Below are positions 16,519 to 24,510 of a DNA stretch of 41,835 bases, piece after piece. Within the stretch, counting starts at the first letter, position 1. Each line of letters begins with the position of its first letter. The notes beneath the pieces are model-generated. The model saw only the letters and a program-made list of their open reading frames with translations. It had not been told where the DNA came from and searched no databases. Source of the DNA: Sphingomonadaceae bacterium (GTDB lineage: Bacteria > Pseudomonadota > Alphaproteobacteria > Sphingomonadales > Sphingomonadaceae); the NCBI GenBank assembly GCA_020630295.1, contig JAHDBR010000014.1:1-41835 (forward strand), written 5' to 3'. Both the position numbers and the translations under genes were made by a program.

Positions 16519-17670
16519 ATGTTTGATGATTTTTATGGCCTGACGGGACGGCCTTTCCAGCTGACCCCAGATCCGAATTTCTATTTCGAGAGTGCGACGC
16601 ACCGTAAGGCGTTATCGTATCTCGGATACGGAATGGCGCAAAGCGAAGGCTTCATCGTTATCACGGGTGAGGTGGGTGCCGGTAAATCGACACTGGTCGC
16701 GCATATGATGCAGAAGGTTGATCGCAACCAGCTGACCGTCGGCCAGGTTGTGACCAGTAATCTGGACGGCGACGAGCTGGTCCATGTGGTGGCTCAAAGC
16801 TTCGGACTTGATGTCGAGGGGCAGGACAAGGCTGCGGCGCTGGGTGCGATTGAAAATTTCCTGCACGAAGAGGCCCGCGAAGGCCGCCGGACTCTGCTCG
16901 TCGTGGACGAATCGCAGAACCTCTCTGTCGAGGCTCTGGAAGAGCTCCGGATGCTGTCCAATTTCCAACTCGGTTCGCATCCTTTGCTGCAATTGCTGCT
17001 GCTCGGTCAGCCAGAATTCAAGCAAGTCTTGGCGCAGCATGAAGAGCTGGAACAATTGCGCCAGCGGGTTATCGCGGCGCACCATTTGCAGGCAATGGAG
17101 CCGGGCGAGCTCGAGCCTTACATCAAGCACCGCCTTGAATGTGTTGGCTGGAACGGCAACCCCGACTTTGACCAGCGCGTGTTTAAAGAATTGTATGAGG
17201 CAACGGACGGTATTCCGCGCCGGGTCAACCAAGTGGTTACACGCTTGCTGTTGCTGGGCGCTGTCGAACAACGCACGCGGATCGACAATGCGATGCTGAC
17301 AGCGGTTATGACAGAAATGATGGGAGACAACACGTTCCCAGAAGCTGCGCCAAAACCGATGGACAAGATTGCACCGGCTCCTGCGCCGGGTCCGATAAAG
17401 CACGCCGCCCGGCCTGCTGCGCCGGCTCCTGCACAAATGGCGGCAAATGTTGGCACGCGCGAGGATGAAATTCGCGAATTGCAACAGGCGGTCGTGGAAC
17501 TGTCTTCGCAAGTGGACACCGGCGGCGAAGCGGCAGAGATTGCCAAACTTCGTGACCAGATCAGACTTCTTGAAGCACGTTTGGAAGAGCAAGAGCGGAC
17601 TGTCCGCCATGTTCTGACAATGCTGATTGAGTGGATCGAAACCGGCGAATCACCGCGCGCTGCAGCGTAA
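16519..17670 (+). CDS. XrtA/PEP-CTERM system-associated AAA ATPase (ExeA-like)
   Basis: A 383-residue general-secretion ExeA-type ATPase. It opens with the family signature FYGLTGRPFQLTPDPNFYFES (residues 5-25). Walker A is GEVGAGKST (residues 50-58) and Walker B is LLVVDESQNLS (about residues 130-140). Arginine-rich IPRRVNQVVTRLLLLG follows. The C-terminal ~100 residues are Pro/Ala-rich and then coiled coil (EIAKLRDQIRLLEARLEEQERT). No peptidoglycan-binding domain or membrane segment is seen. ATG 16519 is preceded by CAGGGGA. The deacetylase gene begins 13 bases after its stop. Its precise role in exopolysaccharide export is not known. Confidence 0.92.
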   Translation: MFDDFYGLTGRPFQLTPDPNFYFESATHRKALSYLGYGMAQSEGFIVITGEVGAGKSTLVAHMMQKVDRNQLTVGQVVTSNLDGDELVHVVAQSFGLDVEGQDKAAALGAIENFLHEEAREGRRTLLVVDESQNLSVEALEELRMLSNFQLGSHPLLQLLLLGQPEFKQVLAQHEELEQLRQRVIAAHHLQAMEPGELEPYIKHRLECVGWNGNPDFDQRVFKELYEATDGIPRRVNQVVTRLLLLGAVEQRTRIDNAMLTAVMTEMMGDNTFPEAAPKPMDKIAPAPAPGPIKHAARPAAPAPAQMAANVGTREDEIRELQQAVVELSSQVDTGGEAAEIAKLRDQIRLLEARLEEQERTVRHVLTMLIEWIETGESPRAAA

Positions 17671-17683
17671 GAGTAGAGCTCTC

Positions 17684-18571
17684 ATGAAACATTCTCCGAT
17701 TGCGGCTGCGCCGGTCATCAACGGCCTCTCGGTCGATGTAGAAGACTGGTTCCAGGTTGGAGCGTTCGAGAATGTCATCGAGCGTAGCGACTGGGACGAC
17801 CTTTCTCTGCGCGTCGAGGATAATGTTGTCCGCATTCTCGATATGTTTGACGAGGCAGATGTGAAGGCAACGTTCTTCACGCTTGGCTGGGTTGCGCAGC
17901 GGCATGGTCCGCTCATGCGCCGCATTGTCGAGGCGGGTCATGAACTGGCCAGCCACGGTTATGACCATGCGCGCGTGTTTACATTCAATCAGAAGGAATT
18001 TGGCGAGGATATACGCAAAGCGCGGGAAATTCTCGAAGACGCCTCCGGTGCATCTATTACCGGGTACCGTGCGCCGAGCTTTTCCATCGATCAACGCACG
18101 CCGTGGGCCTATGTCGAACTTGCGCAGCAAGGCTACGCCTATTCCAGCAGCGTGGCACCCGTAGCGCACGATCACTATGGCTGGCGCGATGCACCGCGAT
18201 TTGCGTTCCGGCCTTTACCGGGGGCCGATTTGATCGAAATCCCCGTAACCACGGCTATGCTTGGCGGGAAACGTGTGGCGGCGGGCGGCGGCGGGTTCTT
18301 CCGCGTATTGCCATATGCGTTCTCACGCTGGGCGATCCGGCAGGTTAATCGCGAAGAAGGACGCCCTGCGGTGTTCTATTTTCACCCGTGGGAAATTGAT
18401 CCGGATCAGCCGCGAGTACCAGGCGCGCCGGTCAAATCACGGCTGCGGCATTATACCAATCTCAAAAAGATGGCGCCGAAATTGCGTGATCTGGTGGGTG
18501 AATTTGCATGGGGCCGGATGGACATGATTGCCCACCGCGAGGCGGCACTGGTCGAGGAAATGCCCGCATGA
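17684..18571 (+). CDS. XrtA-system polysaccharide deacetylase (NodB-like, DUF3473)
   Basis: A 295-residue carbohydrate esterase family 4 protein. The metal/catalytic Asp motif SVDVEDWFQ is at about residues 15-23, the zinc histidines are in SHGYDH (about residues 90-95), TGYRAPSFSID is motif 3, and a conserved FYFHPWEID lies near residue 230, followed by the DUF3473 C-terminal part. No signal peptide is seen, which is usual for this group. It should remove N-acetyl groups from hexosamines of the polysaccharide or a precursor, exposing free amines. The ATG at 17684 is preferred over the upstream in-frame start, which lies inside the ATPase gene. It overlaps the FemAB gene by four bases. Confidence 0.93.
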   Translation: MKHSPIAAAPVINGLSVDVEDWFQVGAFENVIERSDWDDLSLRVEDNVVRILDMFDEADVKATFFTLGWVAQRHGPLMRRIVEAGHELASHGYDHARVFTFNQKEFGEDIRKAREILEDASGASITGYRAPSFSIDQRTPWAYVELAQQGYAYSSSVAPVAHDHYGWRDAPRFAFRPLPGADLIEIPVTTAMLGGKRVAAGGGGFFRVLPYAFSRWAIRQVNREEGRPAVFYFHPWEIDPDQPRVPGAPVKSRLRHYTNLKKMAPKLRDLVGEFAWGRMDMIAHREAALVEEMPA

Positions 18572-19647
18572 ATGCGCCGTTTCCTCTGTCCTCGGAAACA
18601 ATCTCCGTTGCCGATCTGCGCGATCCGGGGGAAGTCTGCCGCATCGAACGGTTTGTCGCCGACAATGCAGGTACGATTTTCCAGCGTCCCAAATGGCTTC
18701 AGGCGGTCGACCGCAGCACCGGTCATAAGGCATCTGGCCTTGTCGCGGAAAGATGCGGTCAGATTACCGGATGGCTTCCATTTAGCGAAGTCCACTCACC
18801 GTTATTCGGCCGCGCTTTGGTATCCAGCGGCTTTGGTGTCGGCGGCGGCCCGTTAGTGGCTCTGCACGATGGCGCGAATGAGAATACCGCACAAGCACTT
18901 TGTAAATCGGCAGAAGAGGTCGCTATTCGTAGCTCATGCCCGTCTATCGAATTGCGCAACGGAGATGCTCCGGCGGGATGGCATAGATGGAATGACAGCC
19001 ATTGCGGTTTCGAAACCGATCTGGCCGATGATGACGAACAGCAATTACTGGCGATCCCGCGTAAACAACGTGCCGAGGTTCGCAAAAGCCTGAAACTTGA
19101 TCTTGAAGTCAGTGTTGGCACCCAGCCAGCTGATCGCGGTGCGCATTACGCGGTCTATGCCGCCAGCGTCCATAATTTGGGCACGCCGGTGTTTCCGCGC
19201 GCTTTGTTCGATACGATGCTCGATATGTTCGGCGACGATGCCGACATCTTGACGGTGCGGCATCAGGGCGAGCCTGTTGCCAGCGTTCTGTCATTCTATC
19301 ACGGCGGCGCTGTGTTGCCATATTGGGGCGGGGGCACCTTTGCCGCGCGCCATCTGCGTGCGAATGAACGGATGTATTACGAATTGATGCTGCACGCCCG
19401 AAATCGTGGGTGTGATCGGTTCGATTTTGGCCGCTCGAAAACCGGCAGCGGTCCTTACAATTATAAGAAGAATTGGGGCTTCGAGCCGCAGCCATTATCC
19501 TATGCCAGCTGGACTGCGCCGGGCCATGAACCGCGCGATCTAAGCCCCAACAACGAAGCCTATTCAGCCAAGATCGAACTTTGGAAAAAGCTGCCTTTGG
19601 CGCTGGCCAACCGGATTGGCCCCAGCATTGCGCGCGGTCTTGCCTGA
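18568..19647 (+). CDS. FemAB-family XrtA/PEP-CTERM system-associated protein
   Basis: A 359-residue FemAB-like protein (TIGR03019 type) with two GNAT-like lobes. Visible blocks are FVADNAGTIFQRPKWLQAVD, IPRKQRAEVRKSLK, NLGTPVFPRALF, and a late CDRFDFGRSKTGSGPYNYKKNWGFEPQPL characteristic of the family. FemAB proteins transfer aminoacyl groups, classically to peptidoglycan. Here a role in adding an acyl or aminoacyl group to an amine on the polysaccharide, possibly exposed by the deacetylase just upstream, is plausible but unproven. ATG 18568 overlaps the deacetylase stop (ATGA) and its own stop shares a base with the next start (TGATG). Confidence 0.92.
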   Translation: MNAPFPLSSETISVADLRDPGEVCRIERFVADNAGTIFQRPKWLQAVDRSTGHKASGLVAERCGQITGWLPFSEVHSPLFGRALVSSGFGVGGGPLVALHDGANENTAQALCKSAEEVAIRSSCPSIELRNGDAPAGWHRWNDSHCGFETDLADDDEQQLLAIPRKQRAEVRKSLKLDLEVSVGTQPADRGAHYAVYAASVHNLGTPVFPRALFDTMLDMFGDDADILTVRHQGEPVASVLSFYHGGAVLPYWGGGTFAARHLRANERMYYELMLHARNRGCDRFDFGRSKTGSGPYNYKKNWGFEPQPLSYASWTAPGHEPRDLSPNNEAYSAKIELWKKLPLALANRIGPSIARGLA

Positions 19648-20879
19648 TGGGCGATATACTGTTTCTTGCCCACCGGATGCCGTTCCCGCCTGACCGCGGT
19701 GACAAAATTCGATCGCACCATTTATTGGCCGAGTTGCGCAAACTCGCGCCCGTTCATGTTGGCTGCTTTGGCGACACTGATGGTGATTTTGCCCACGAGC
19801 AGGAACTGGCGGACGCCGCCAAAACCTATATTCTTCCGCGTCGGACAAAATCGATGGCGCGCGCCGGGCTGGAAGCCTTGGCCAGCGGTCAGCCGGTCAG
19901 CCTGACTGCTTTTCATGACCCCAAGATTCATGAATGGGTCAAACAGACCATCCGCGACAATGATATCGCGACAATCTTCGTTTTTTCAGGCCAGATGGGC
20001 CAATATATTCCTGACGATTTTCAGGGCAAGATTGTCATCGATCTTTGCGATGTAGATTCGGCGAAGTTCGACGCTTATGCGCAAGACGGCACATTCCCGC
20101 GCAAATGGATTGATGCGCGTGAAGGGCGGGTCTTGTCGCACGTCGAAAGCAAGCTGGCGGCTCGCGCCGATCACACCCTGTTTGTGAGCGAGGCTGAGGC
20201 TGCATTGTTTTGCAACCGTTTGCCCGCAACGGCGAACCATTCTGTGGTCGCTGTCCGCAACGGCATTGACGCAAACTTTTTCGACCCGTCAAAGGTCAGC
20301 GCGCATCCTGAACTTTCTAACGATAGCGGACCGCATCTCGTCTTTACCGGCCAGATGGATTACGCGCCTAATGTCGCGGCAGCGCAGCGGGTAATGGACC
20401 GGCTGTTGCCGCAGATCCGTAAAGTTCATCCAAACGCGCAGTTCCACCTTGTTGGCCGCGCGCCGGTCGCAAAACTGACCGCGCGCGACGGGCAAGACGG
20501 TATCAGAGTTTGGGGCGAAGTTCCCGATGTCAGGCCGTTCCTGAAATCCGCCGATATCGTTGTCGCGCCGCTGGAAATTGCCCGGGGCGTGCAGAACAAG
20601 GTTCTGGAAGCGATGGCGATGGCGCGGCCTGTCCTGCTATCTGCCGAAGCGGCAACCGGCATCGATGCGATTGACCGGACCCATTTCGCAATCGGGCGGG
20701 ATGACGGCGAACTGGTCGAAACGGCCTGCGCTCTCATCGCTAATCGCTCCGAAGCAAACCGGATGAGCATGGCCGCGCGTGAATATGTCGTCACGCAGCA
20801 GGGCTGGTGCGCCATGCTCGCGCCGTTGGCAGAATTATGCGGATTCGAAAATTCGGAAAGATGCCGCGATGCCGCTTGA
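19647..20879 (+). CDS. XrtA/PEP-CTERM system-associated sugar transferase (GT4-like glycosyltransferase)
   Basis: A 410-residue GT-B-fold glycosyltransferase of the TIGR03087 group. It opens with ILFLAHRMPFPPDRGDKIRSHH (residues 4-25), the nucleotide-free acceptor lobe start. The donor lobe has LVFTGQMDYAPNVAAAQRV, VWGEVPDVRPFLKSADIVVAPLEIARGVQNKVLEAMAMARPVL, the classic GT4 E-x7-E region. It would add a sugar to the lipid-linked repeat on the cytoplasmic face. The start is the ATG sharing a base with the FemAB stop; an earlier in-frame start inside that gene is less likely. It ends 11 bases inside the exosortase gene. Confidence 0.93.
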   Translation: MGDILFLAHRMPFPPDRGDKIRSHHLLAELRKLAPVHVGCFGDTDGDFAHEQELADAAKTYILPRRTKSMARAGLEALASGQPVSLTAFHDPKIHEWVKQTIRDNDIATIFVFSGQMGQYIPDDFQGKIVIDLCDVDSAKFDAYAQDGTFPRKWIDAREGRVLSHVESKLAARADHTLFVSEAEAALFCNRLPATANHSVVAVRNGIDANFFDPSKVSAHPELSNDSGPHLVFTGQMDYAPNVAAAQRVMDRLLPQIRKVHPNAQFHLVGRAPVAKLTARDGQDGIRVWGEVPDVRPFLKSADIVVAPLEIARGVQNKVLEAMAMARPVLLSAEAATGIDAIDRTHFAIGRDDGELVETACALIANRSEANRMSMAAREYVVTQQGWCAMLAPLAELCGFENSERCRDAA

Positions 20880-22431
20880 TCTGGCCATGCGAAACGCTGT
20901 CCCGAATTTTGCGAAACCGGCGTTGCCAGAGGCTTGGAAAGGCCCCTTGCTTCGGCTGTCGATTGCGTGGGCCGCATTGTTCGTGCTGACGCTGCGCGAT
21001 TGGCTGACAATGTTTGACCAGTGGTGGAATATTTCCACTTATAACCATGTCTTGTTTGTGCCTCTGATCGCCGGATGGTTGATCTATTGGCGTAAGGAAG
21101 AACTCGCCGCAATCGTCCCAAAAGCATGGTGGCCCGGACTGCTGGCGCTGGCTGGCAGCCTGTTTATGTGGCTTCTGGGATCTTTGGCCGGCGTAAATAC
21201 GATTAGCCAGTTCGGCGCTGTTTTAGCGCTCCAGTCCTGCGTTGTGGCGCTGCTCGGGCTGCGCGTGGCGGCGGCGTGTTTCTTCCCGCTGGCATATCTG
21301 CTGTTTCTGGTACCCTTTGGTGACGAGTTGGTACCGGCGCTGCAGATGATTACCGCAAAGCTGGTGATAGCATTGACCGAATGGAGCGGAATTCCCGCCG
21401 TTATTGACGGAGTGTTTATCGACACGCCGGTTGGTCTGTTCGAAGTTGCCGAAGCCTGTTCGGGCGTGAAGTTCTTGGTCGCGATGGTCGCGCTGGGAAT
21501 TCTGGTCGGGTATACGTGCTTCAAATCCTGGAAACGGCGGATCATTTTTATGAGCGCAGCGGTGGCGCTGCCGATTTTGGCCAACGGCATTCGTGCATGG
21601 GGAACCATTTATATTGCGCAGTTCCAAGGCGTGGAATTTGCCGAAGGGTTCGACCACATTTTCTACGGTTGGGTATTCTTCGCGCTGGTTGTCGGCGCAT
21701 TGCTGGCCGGTGCGTGGCGTTGGTTCGATCGGGAGCCTGAGGAAGTCGGCGCAGACTTTACGCAGCTAGTTCAGCGCCCGTGGTTTTCCAGAATCGAAAA
21801 TGCATGGATGGGCCAGAACAGCGCGGTGATTGCGGCCATGTTCCTGATCGTGGGCATCGGAGCGTGGCAAGCCACTGCTTCGCGCGTGGAGGCGAGTGTG
21901 CCGGCACAAATCGCGCTGCCAGAGGTCGCTGGCTGGACACGCGTCGATTATACCCCTGTGGTAGCTTGGGAGCCAAAGGCAAGCGGCGCCGACCACCGGT
22001 TGATAGGCCGTTACCGCAATCAAGACGGGCAGGAAGTCGACGTTTTCTTCGCTCTCTATTCCGCTCAGGAAGAAGGCCGCGAGGCATCGGCCTTCGGGGA
22101 GGGCGCCTTGGTGCCGGACACGGCATGGCGCTGGGTTGAGCAGGGACCGCGCGTTGCCGGCGCCATGAGTGATTATTATCTGGCATTCGGCCAGCAGAAG
22201 CGACTGGCGCAAACCAGCTACCGGACGGGTCAAATTCTTTCGGGCAGCGCATTGCAACTCAAACTTGCCAATATGCAGGACAGGCTGTTGTTGCAGGACG
22301 CACCGACGATGCTGCTGATCCTGTCGAGCGAGCAGAATAACGACCAGTCGCTGGAGCAATCCATCGCCAATTTCCGTCAATCGATCGGCGATGAAGGCGA
22401 ATGGATGGACCGCATCGCAGGCCTGCGTTAG
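20869..22431 (+). CDS. xrtA: Exosortase A fused to an EpsI-type domain
   Basis: A 520-residue integral membrane transpeptidase. About eight membrane segments lie in residues 28-285 and hold the exosortase triad: Cys197 in EVAEACSGVKF, Arg242 in ANGIRAWG and His263 in FDHIFYGW. A further segment near 310-330 leads into a ~190-residue soluble EpsI/DUF3485 domain (about 335-520; AGWTRVDYTPV, FFALYSAQEEGREA, LPDTAWRW-like). Exosortases cleave PEP-CTERM tails and attach the protein to another molecule, as sortases do. The fusion to EpsI is common in this group. The ATG at 20869 has GGAAAG 8 bases upstream and overlaps the glycosyltransferase end by 11 bases; an earlier ATG at 20861 is out of frame. 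Confidence 0.95.
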   Translation: MPLDLAMRNAVPNFAKPALPEAWKGPLLRLSIAWAALFVLTLRDWLTMFDQWWNISTYNHVLFVPLIAGWLIYWRKEELAAIVPKAWWPGLLALAGSLFMWLLGSLAGVNTISQFGAVLALQSCVVALLGLRVAAACFFPLAYLLFLVPFGDELVPALQMITAKLVIALTEWSGIPAVIDGVFIDTPVGLFEVAEACSGVKFLVAMVALGILVGYTCFKSWKRRIIFMSAAVALPILANGIRAWGTIYIAQFQGVEFAEGFDHIFYGWVFFALVVGALLAGAWRWFDREPEEVGADFTQLVQRPWFSRIENAWMGQNSAVIAAMFLIVGIGAWQATASRVEASVPAQIALPEVAGWTRVDYTPVVAWEPKASGADHRLIGRYRNQDGQEVDVFFALYSAQEEGREASAFGEGALVPDTAWRWVEQGPRVAGAMSDYYLAFGQQKRLAQTSYRTGQILSGSALQLKLANMQDRLLLQDAPTMLLILSSEQNNDQSLEQSIANFRQSIGDEGEWMDRIAGLR

Positions 22432-22441
22432 AGGCGCTATT

Positions 22442-24340
22442 ATGTGCGGTATTGCTGGCATATTCCATTGCGGGACCCCGAAACCCGTTGATCCGGTTCG
22501 GATCGAGCGGATGTGTGACGCCATCGCGCATCGCGGGCCCGACGGTAGCGGCGTCTGGACTGAACGCGGGGTAGGGCTGGGGCACCGCCGTCTTTCTATC
22601 ATCGACCTGGAAGGCTCTCCGCAGCCAATGCTGTCCGCAGACGGCGATGCGGTGATTGTGTTCAACGGCGAAATTTATAATTTCAAGGAATTGCGGCGCG
22701 AACTGGAAGGCCATGGGGCCGTGTTTCGCACTGGCGGGGATACAGAAGTCATATTGGCAGCGTGGCAGCGCTGGGGCATTGACTGCCTTCAGCGGCTGCA
22801 GGGAATGTTTGCGTTTGCGCTGTATGATGTGAAAAATAAAGAGCTGTTACTGGCGCGTGACCGGCTAGGCGTGAAGCCACTGTTTATGGCACCGCTCAGC
22901 GATGGCAGTATGGCTTTCGCATCCGAACTCAAAGGCTTGCTGGCGCACCCTCTTTTGCGGCGGGATGCAAACCCGCTTGCGGTCGAAGATTACATGACGT
23001 GGGGCTATATTCCCGATCATACGTCCATTCTTAAAGGCGTAGAGAAACTGCCTGCGGGCCATTTCCGTTTGCTAAAGCATGGCCAAGCGCCGGCCCCTAG
23101 CCGGGAATGGTGGGACGTAAGTTTCGCAGACCGGCATAGAGGGAAAACGGCGGACCTTTCTGCGGAATTGTTGCATCATATGCGCGAAGGCGTTGTGTCC
23201 AGAATGGATGCGGATGTTCCACTGGGCGCATTCCTGTCCGGCGGTGTGGATTCGTCCAGCGTCGTCGCGCTTATGTCCGAGGCCAGCCGTGATCCAGTGA
23301 CAACCTGCTCGATCGGTTTCGATGTCAGCGCGCTCGATGAAACCGGTTATGCGCAAACGGTTGCGGATCTTTTTGCCACCGACCATCACAGCCGGACAGT
23401 TGCGCCGGATGATTTTCAGCACGTTGACGCATTGTCGCATATGTTTGACGAACCGTTTGCCGATGCGTCTGCATTGCCGACATGGCGGGTATGCCAGCTG
23501 GCGCGCGAACATGTGACAGTGGCTTTGTCCGGTGACGGCGCAGACGAGGCGTTTGCAGGTTACCGCCGCCAGGTTTTCCACGCGCGTGAGGAACAAATCC
23601 GGTCTGCAATTCCATCGTTCTTGCGCAAGCCGGTATTTGGCGGTCTGGGATCTGTATGGCCAAAAGCCGATTGGGCCCCGAGGCCGCTTCGCGCAAAATC
23701 GACATTTCTTGCACTCGCGCAGGACGGGAATGAAGGATATGCGAATGCGCTATCAGTCATCCCGCCGAAATTGCGTTTTGAATTGTATTCGGATGACCTC
23801 AAGCGCCAGCTTTCGGATTACCGAGCGGAGCAGCCACTGGTCGCTATGATGCGGGATGCGCCAGCGCGATCTGGCTTGGACCGGGCACAATATGCGGATT
23901 TGAAATTCTGGTTGCCGGGCGATATCCTCACCAAGGTCGACCGGACGAGCATGGCTGTAAGTCTGGAAGCACGCGAACCGCTACTCGATCACCGTTTGAT
24001 AGAATTCGGGGCGAAATTGCCGCATAAAGCGCGCATCCGCGGCGCGCAGGGCAAGTGGCTGATCAAACATACCATGGAACGCTATCTGCCATCGAACATT
24101 CTGTACCGCCCGAAACAGGGATTTGTGACACCCATCGGAGAATGGTTTCGCGGGCCGTTGGCCAGTGCTGCGCAGCAAATTGCCAAGGGCGGACATCTTG
24201 CCCAAACAGGGTGGTTTGATCAGGCGGCGCTGTCCCGAATAGCGGAAGACCATCTTTCCGGGCGGTCCGATCACGGCCGGATATTGTGGCAATTAATGAT
24301 GTTGGACCGCTCAATAAAAAATCTCGGCATTGCCCAGTAA
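22442..24340 (+). CDS. XrtA/PEP-CTERM-system amidotransferase (asparagine synthase-like)
   Basis: A 632-residue class-II glutamine amidotransferase plus asparagine synthase protein (TIGR03108 type). After removal of Met the catalytic Cys2 starts the protein (MCGIAGIF). RGPDGSGVW, the HRRLSIIDL and FNGEIYN motifs complete the glutaminase domain (to about residue 190). The ATP-pyrophosphatase loop is FLSGGVDSSSV (about residues 262-272), and LSGDGADEAFAGYRR and DRTSMAVSLEAREPLLD follow. It would amidate a carboxyl group, probably on a sugar or on a precursor of the exopolysaccharide, rather than make free asparagine; the context is the evidence. ATG 22442 is required for the N-terminal cysteine, so the upstream in-frame start is rejected. 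It ends the operon. Confidence 0.93.
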   Translation: MCGIAGIFHCGTPKPVDPVRIERMCDAIAHRGPDGSGVWTERGVGLGHRRLSIIDLEGSPQPMLSADGDAVIVFNGEIYNFKELRRELEGHGAVFRTGGDTEVILAAWQRWGIDCLQRLQGMFAFALYDVKNKELLLARDRLGVKPLFMAPLSDGSMAFASELKGLLAHPLLRRDANPLAVEDYMTWGYIPDHTSILKGVEKLPAGHFRLLKHGQAPAPSREWWDVSFADRHRGKTADLSAELLHHMREGVVSRMDADVPLGAFLSGGVDSSSVVALMSEASRDPVTTCSIGFDVSALDETGYAQTVADLFATDHHSRTVAPDDFQHVDALSHMFDEPFADASALPTWRVCQLAREHVTVALSGDGADEAFAGYRRQVFHAREEQIRSAIPSFLRKPVFGGLGSVWPKADWAPRPLRAKSTFLALAQDGNEGYANALSVIPPKLRFELYSDDLKRQLSDYRAEQPLVAMMRDAPARSGLDRAQYADLKFWLPGDILTKVDRTSMAVSLEAREPLLDHRLIEFGAKLPHKARIRGAQGKWLIKHTMERYLPSNILYRPKQGFVTPIGEWFRGPLASAAQQIAKGGHLAQTGWFDQAALSRIAEDHLSGRSDHGRILWQLMMLDRSIKNLGIAQ

Positions 24341-24341
24341 A

Positions 24342-24381
24342 TTGTTGGAAAAGATTCATATTCGTCTTTTCCACTGAACAA
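24342..24381. repeat. Inverted repeat just after the XrtA operon
   Basis: TGGAAAAGA (24346-24354) pairs with TCTTTTCCA (24365-24373) as a 9-base perfect stem with a 10-base loop; TTGTT/AACAA (24342-24346 and 24377-24381) adds an outer partial match. It begins one base after the amidotransferase stop. It is AT-rich with no T-run after it, so it could be a weak terminator for the operon or an operator for the RpfF-like gene. Confidence 0.4.
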
Positions 24382-24419
24382 TCTCGTCCCGTCCCGAACT
24401 CAGACATGTAAATTATTAT

Positions 24420-24449
24420 TTGCCAATCGAGTCCCCCCTCATGTAGCTA
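24420..24449 (+). promoter_or_regulatory. Weak promoter candidate before the RpfF-like gene
   Basis: TTGCCA (24420-24425) and TAGCTA (24444-24449) are spaced 18 bases apart, 61 bases before the ATG at 24511. The -35 is fair and the -10 is poor, so it is only a candidate. The 24341-24510 gap has no other gene. Confidence 0.22.
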
Positions 24450-24510
24450 GAAATTGGTGAGGGCCGAAACCACCCATAAATGGGGTCGCAAATGTATCGG
24501 ATCGAGACGA

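Noticed and set aside
16612-17610. 332-codon open frame antisense to the AAA ATPase gene
   Set aside because: It is a codon-bias shadow of a firmly identified gene, with no recognisable domain or ribosome site.
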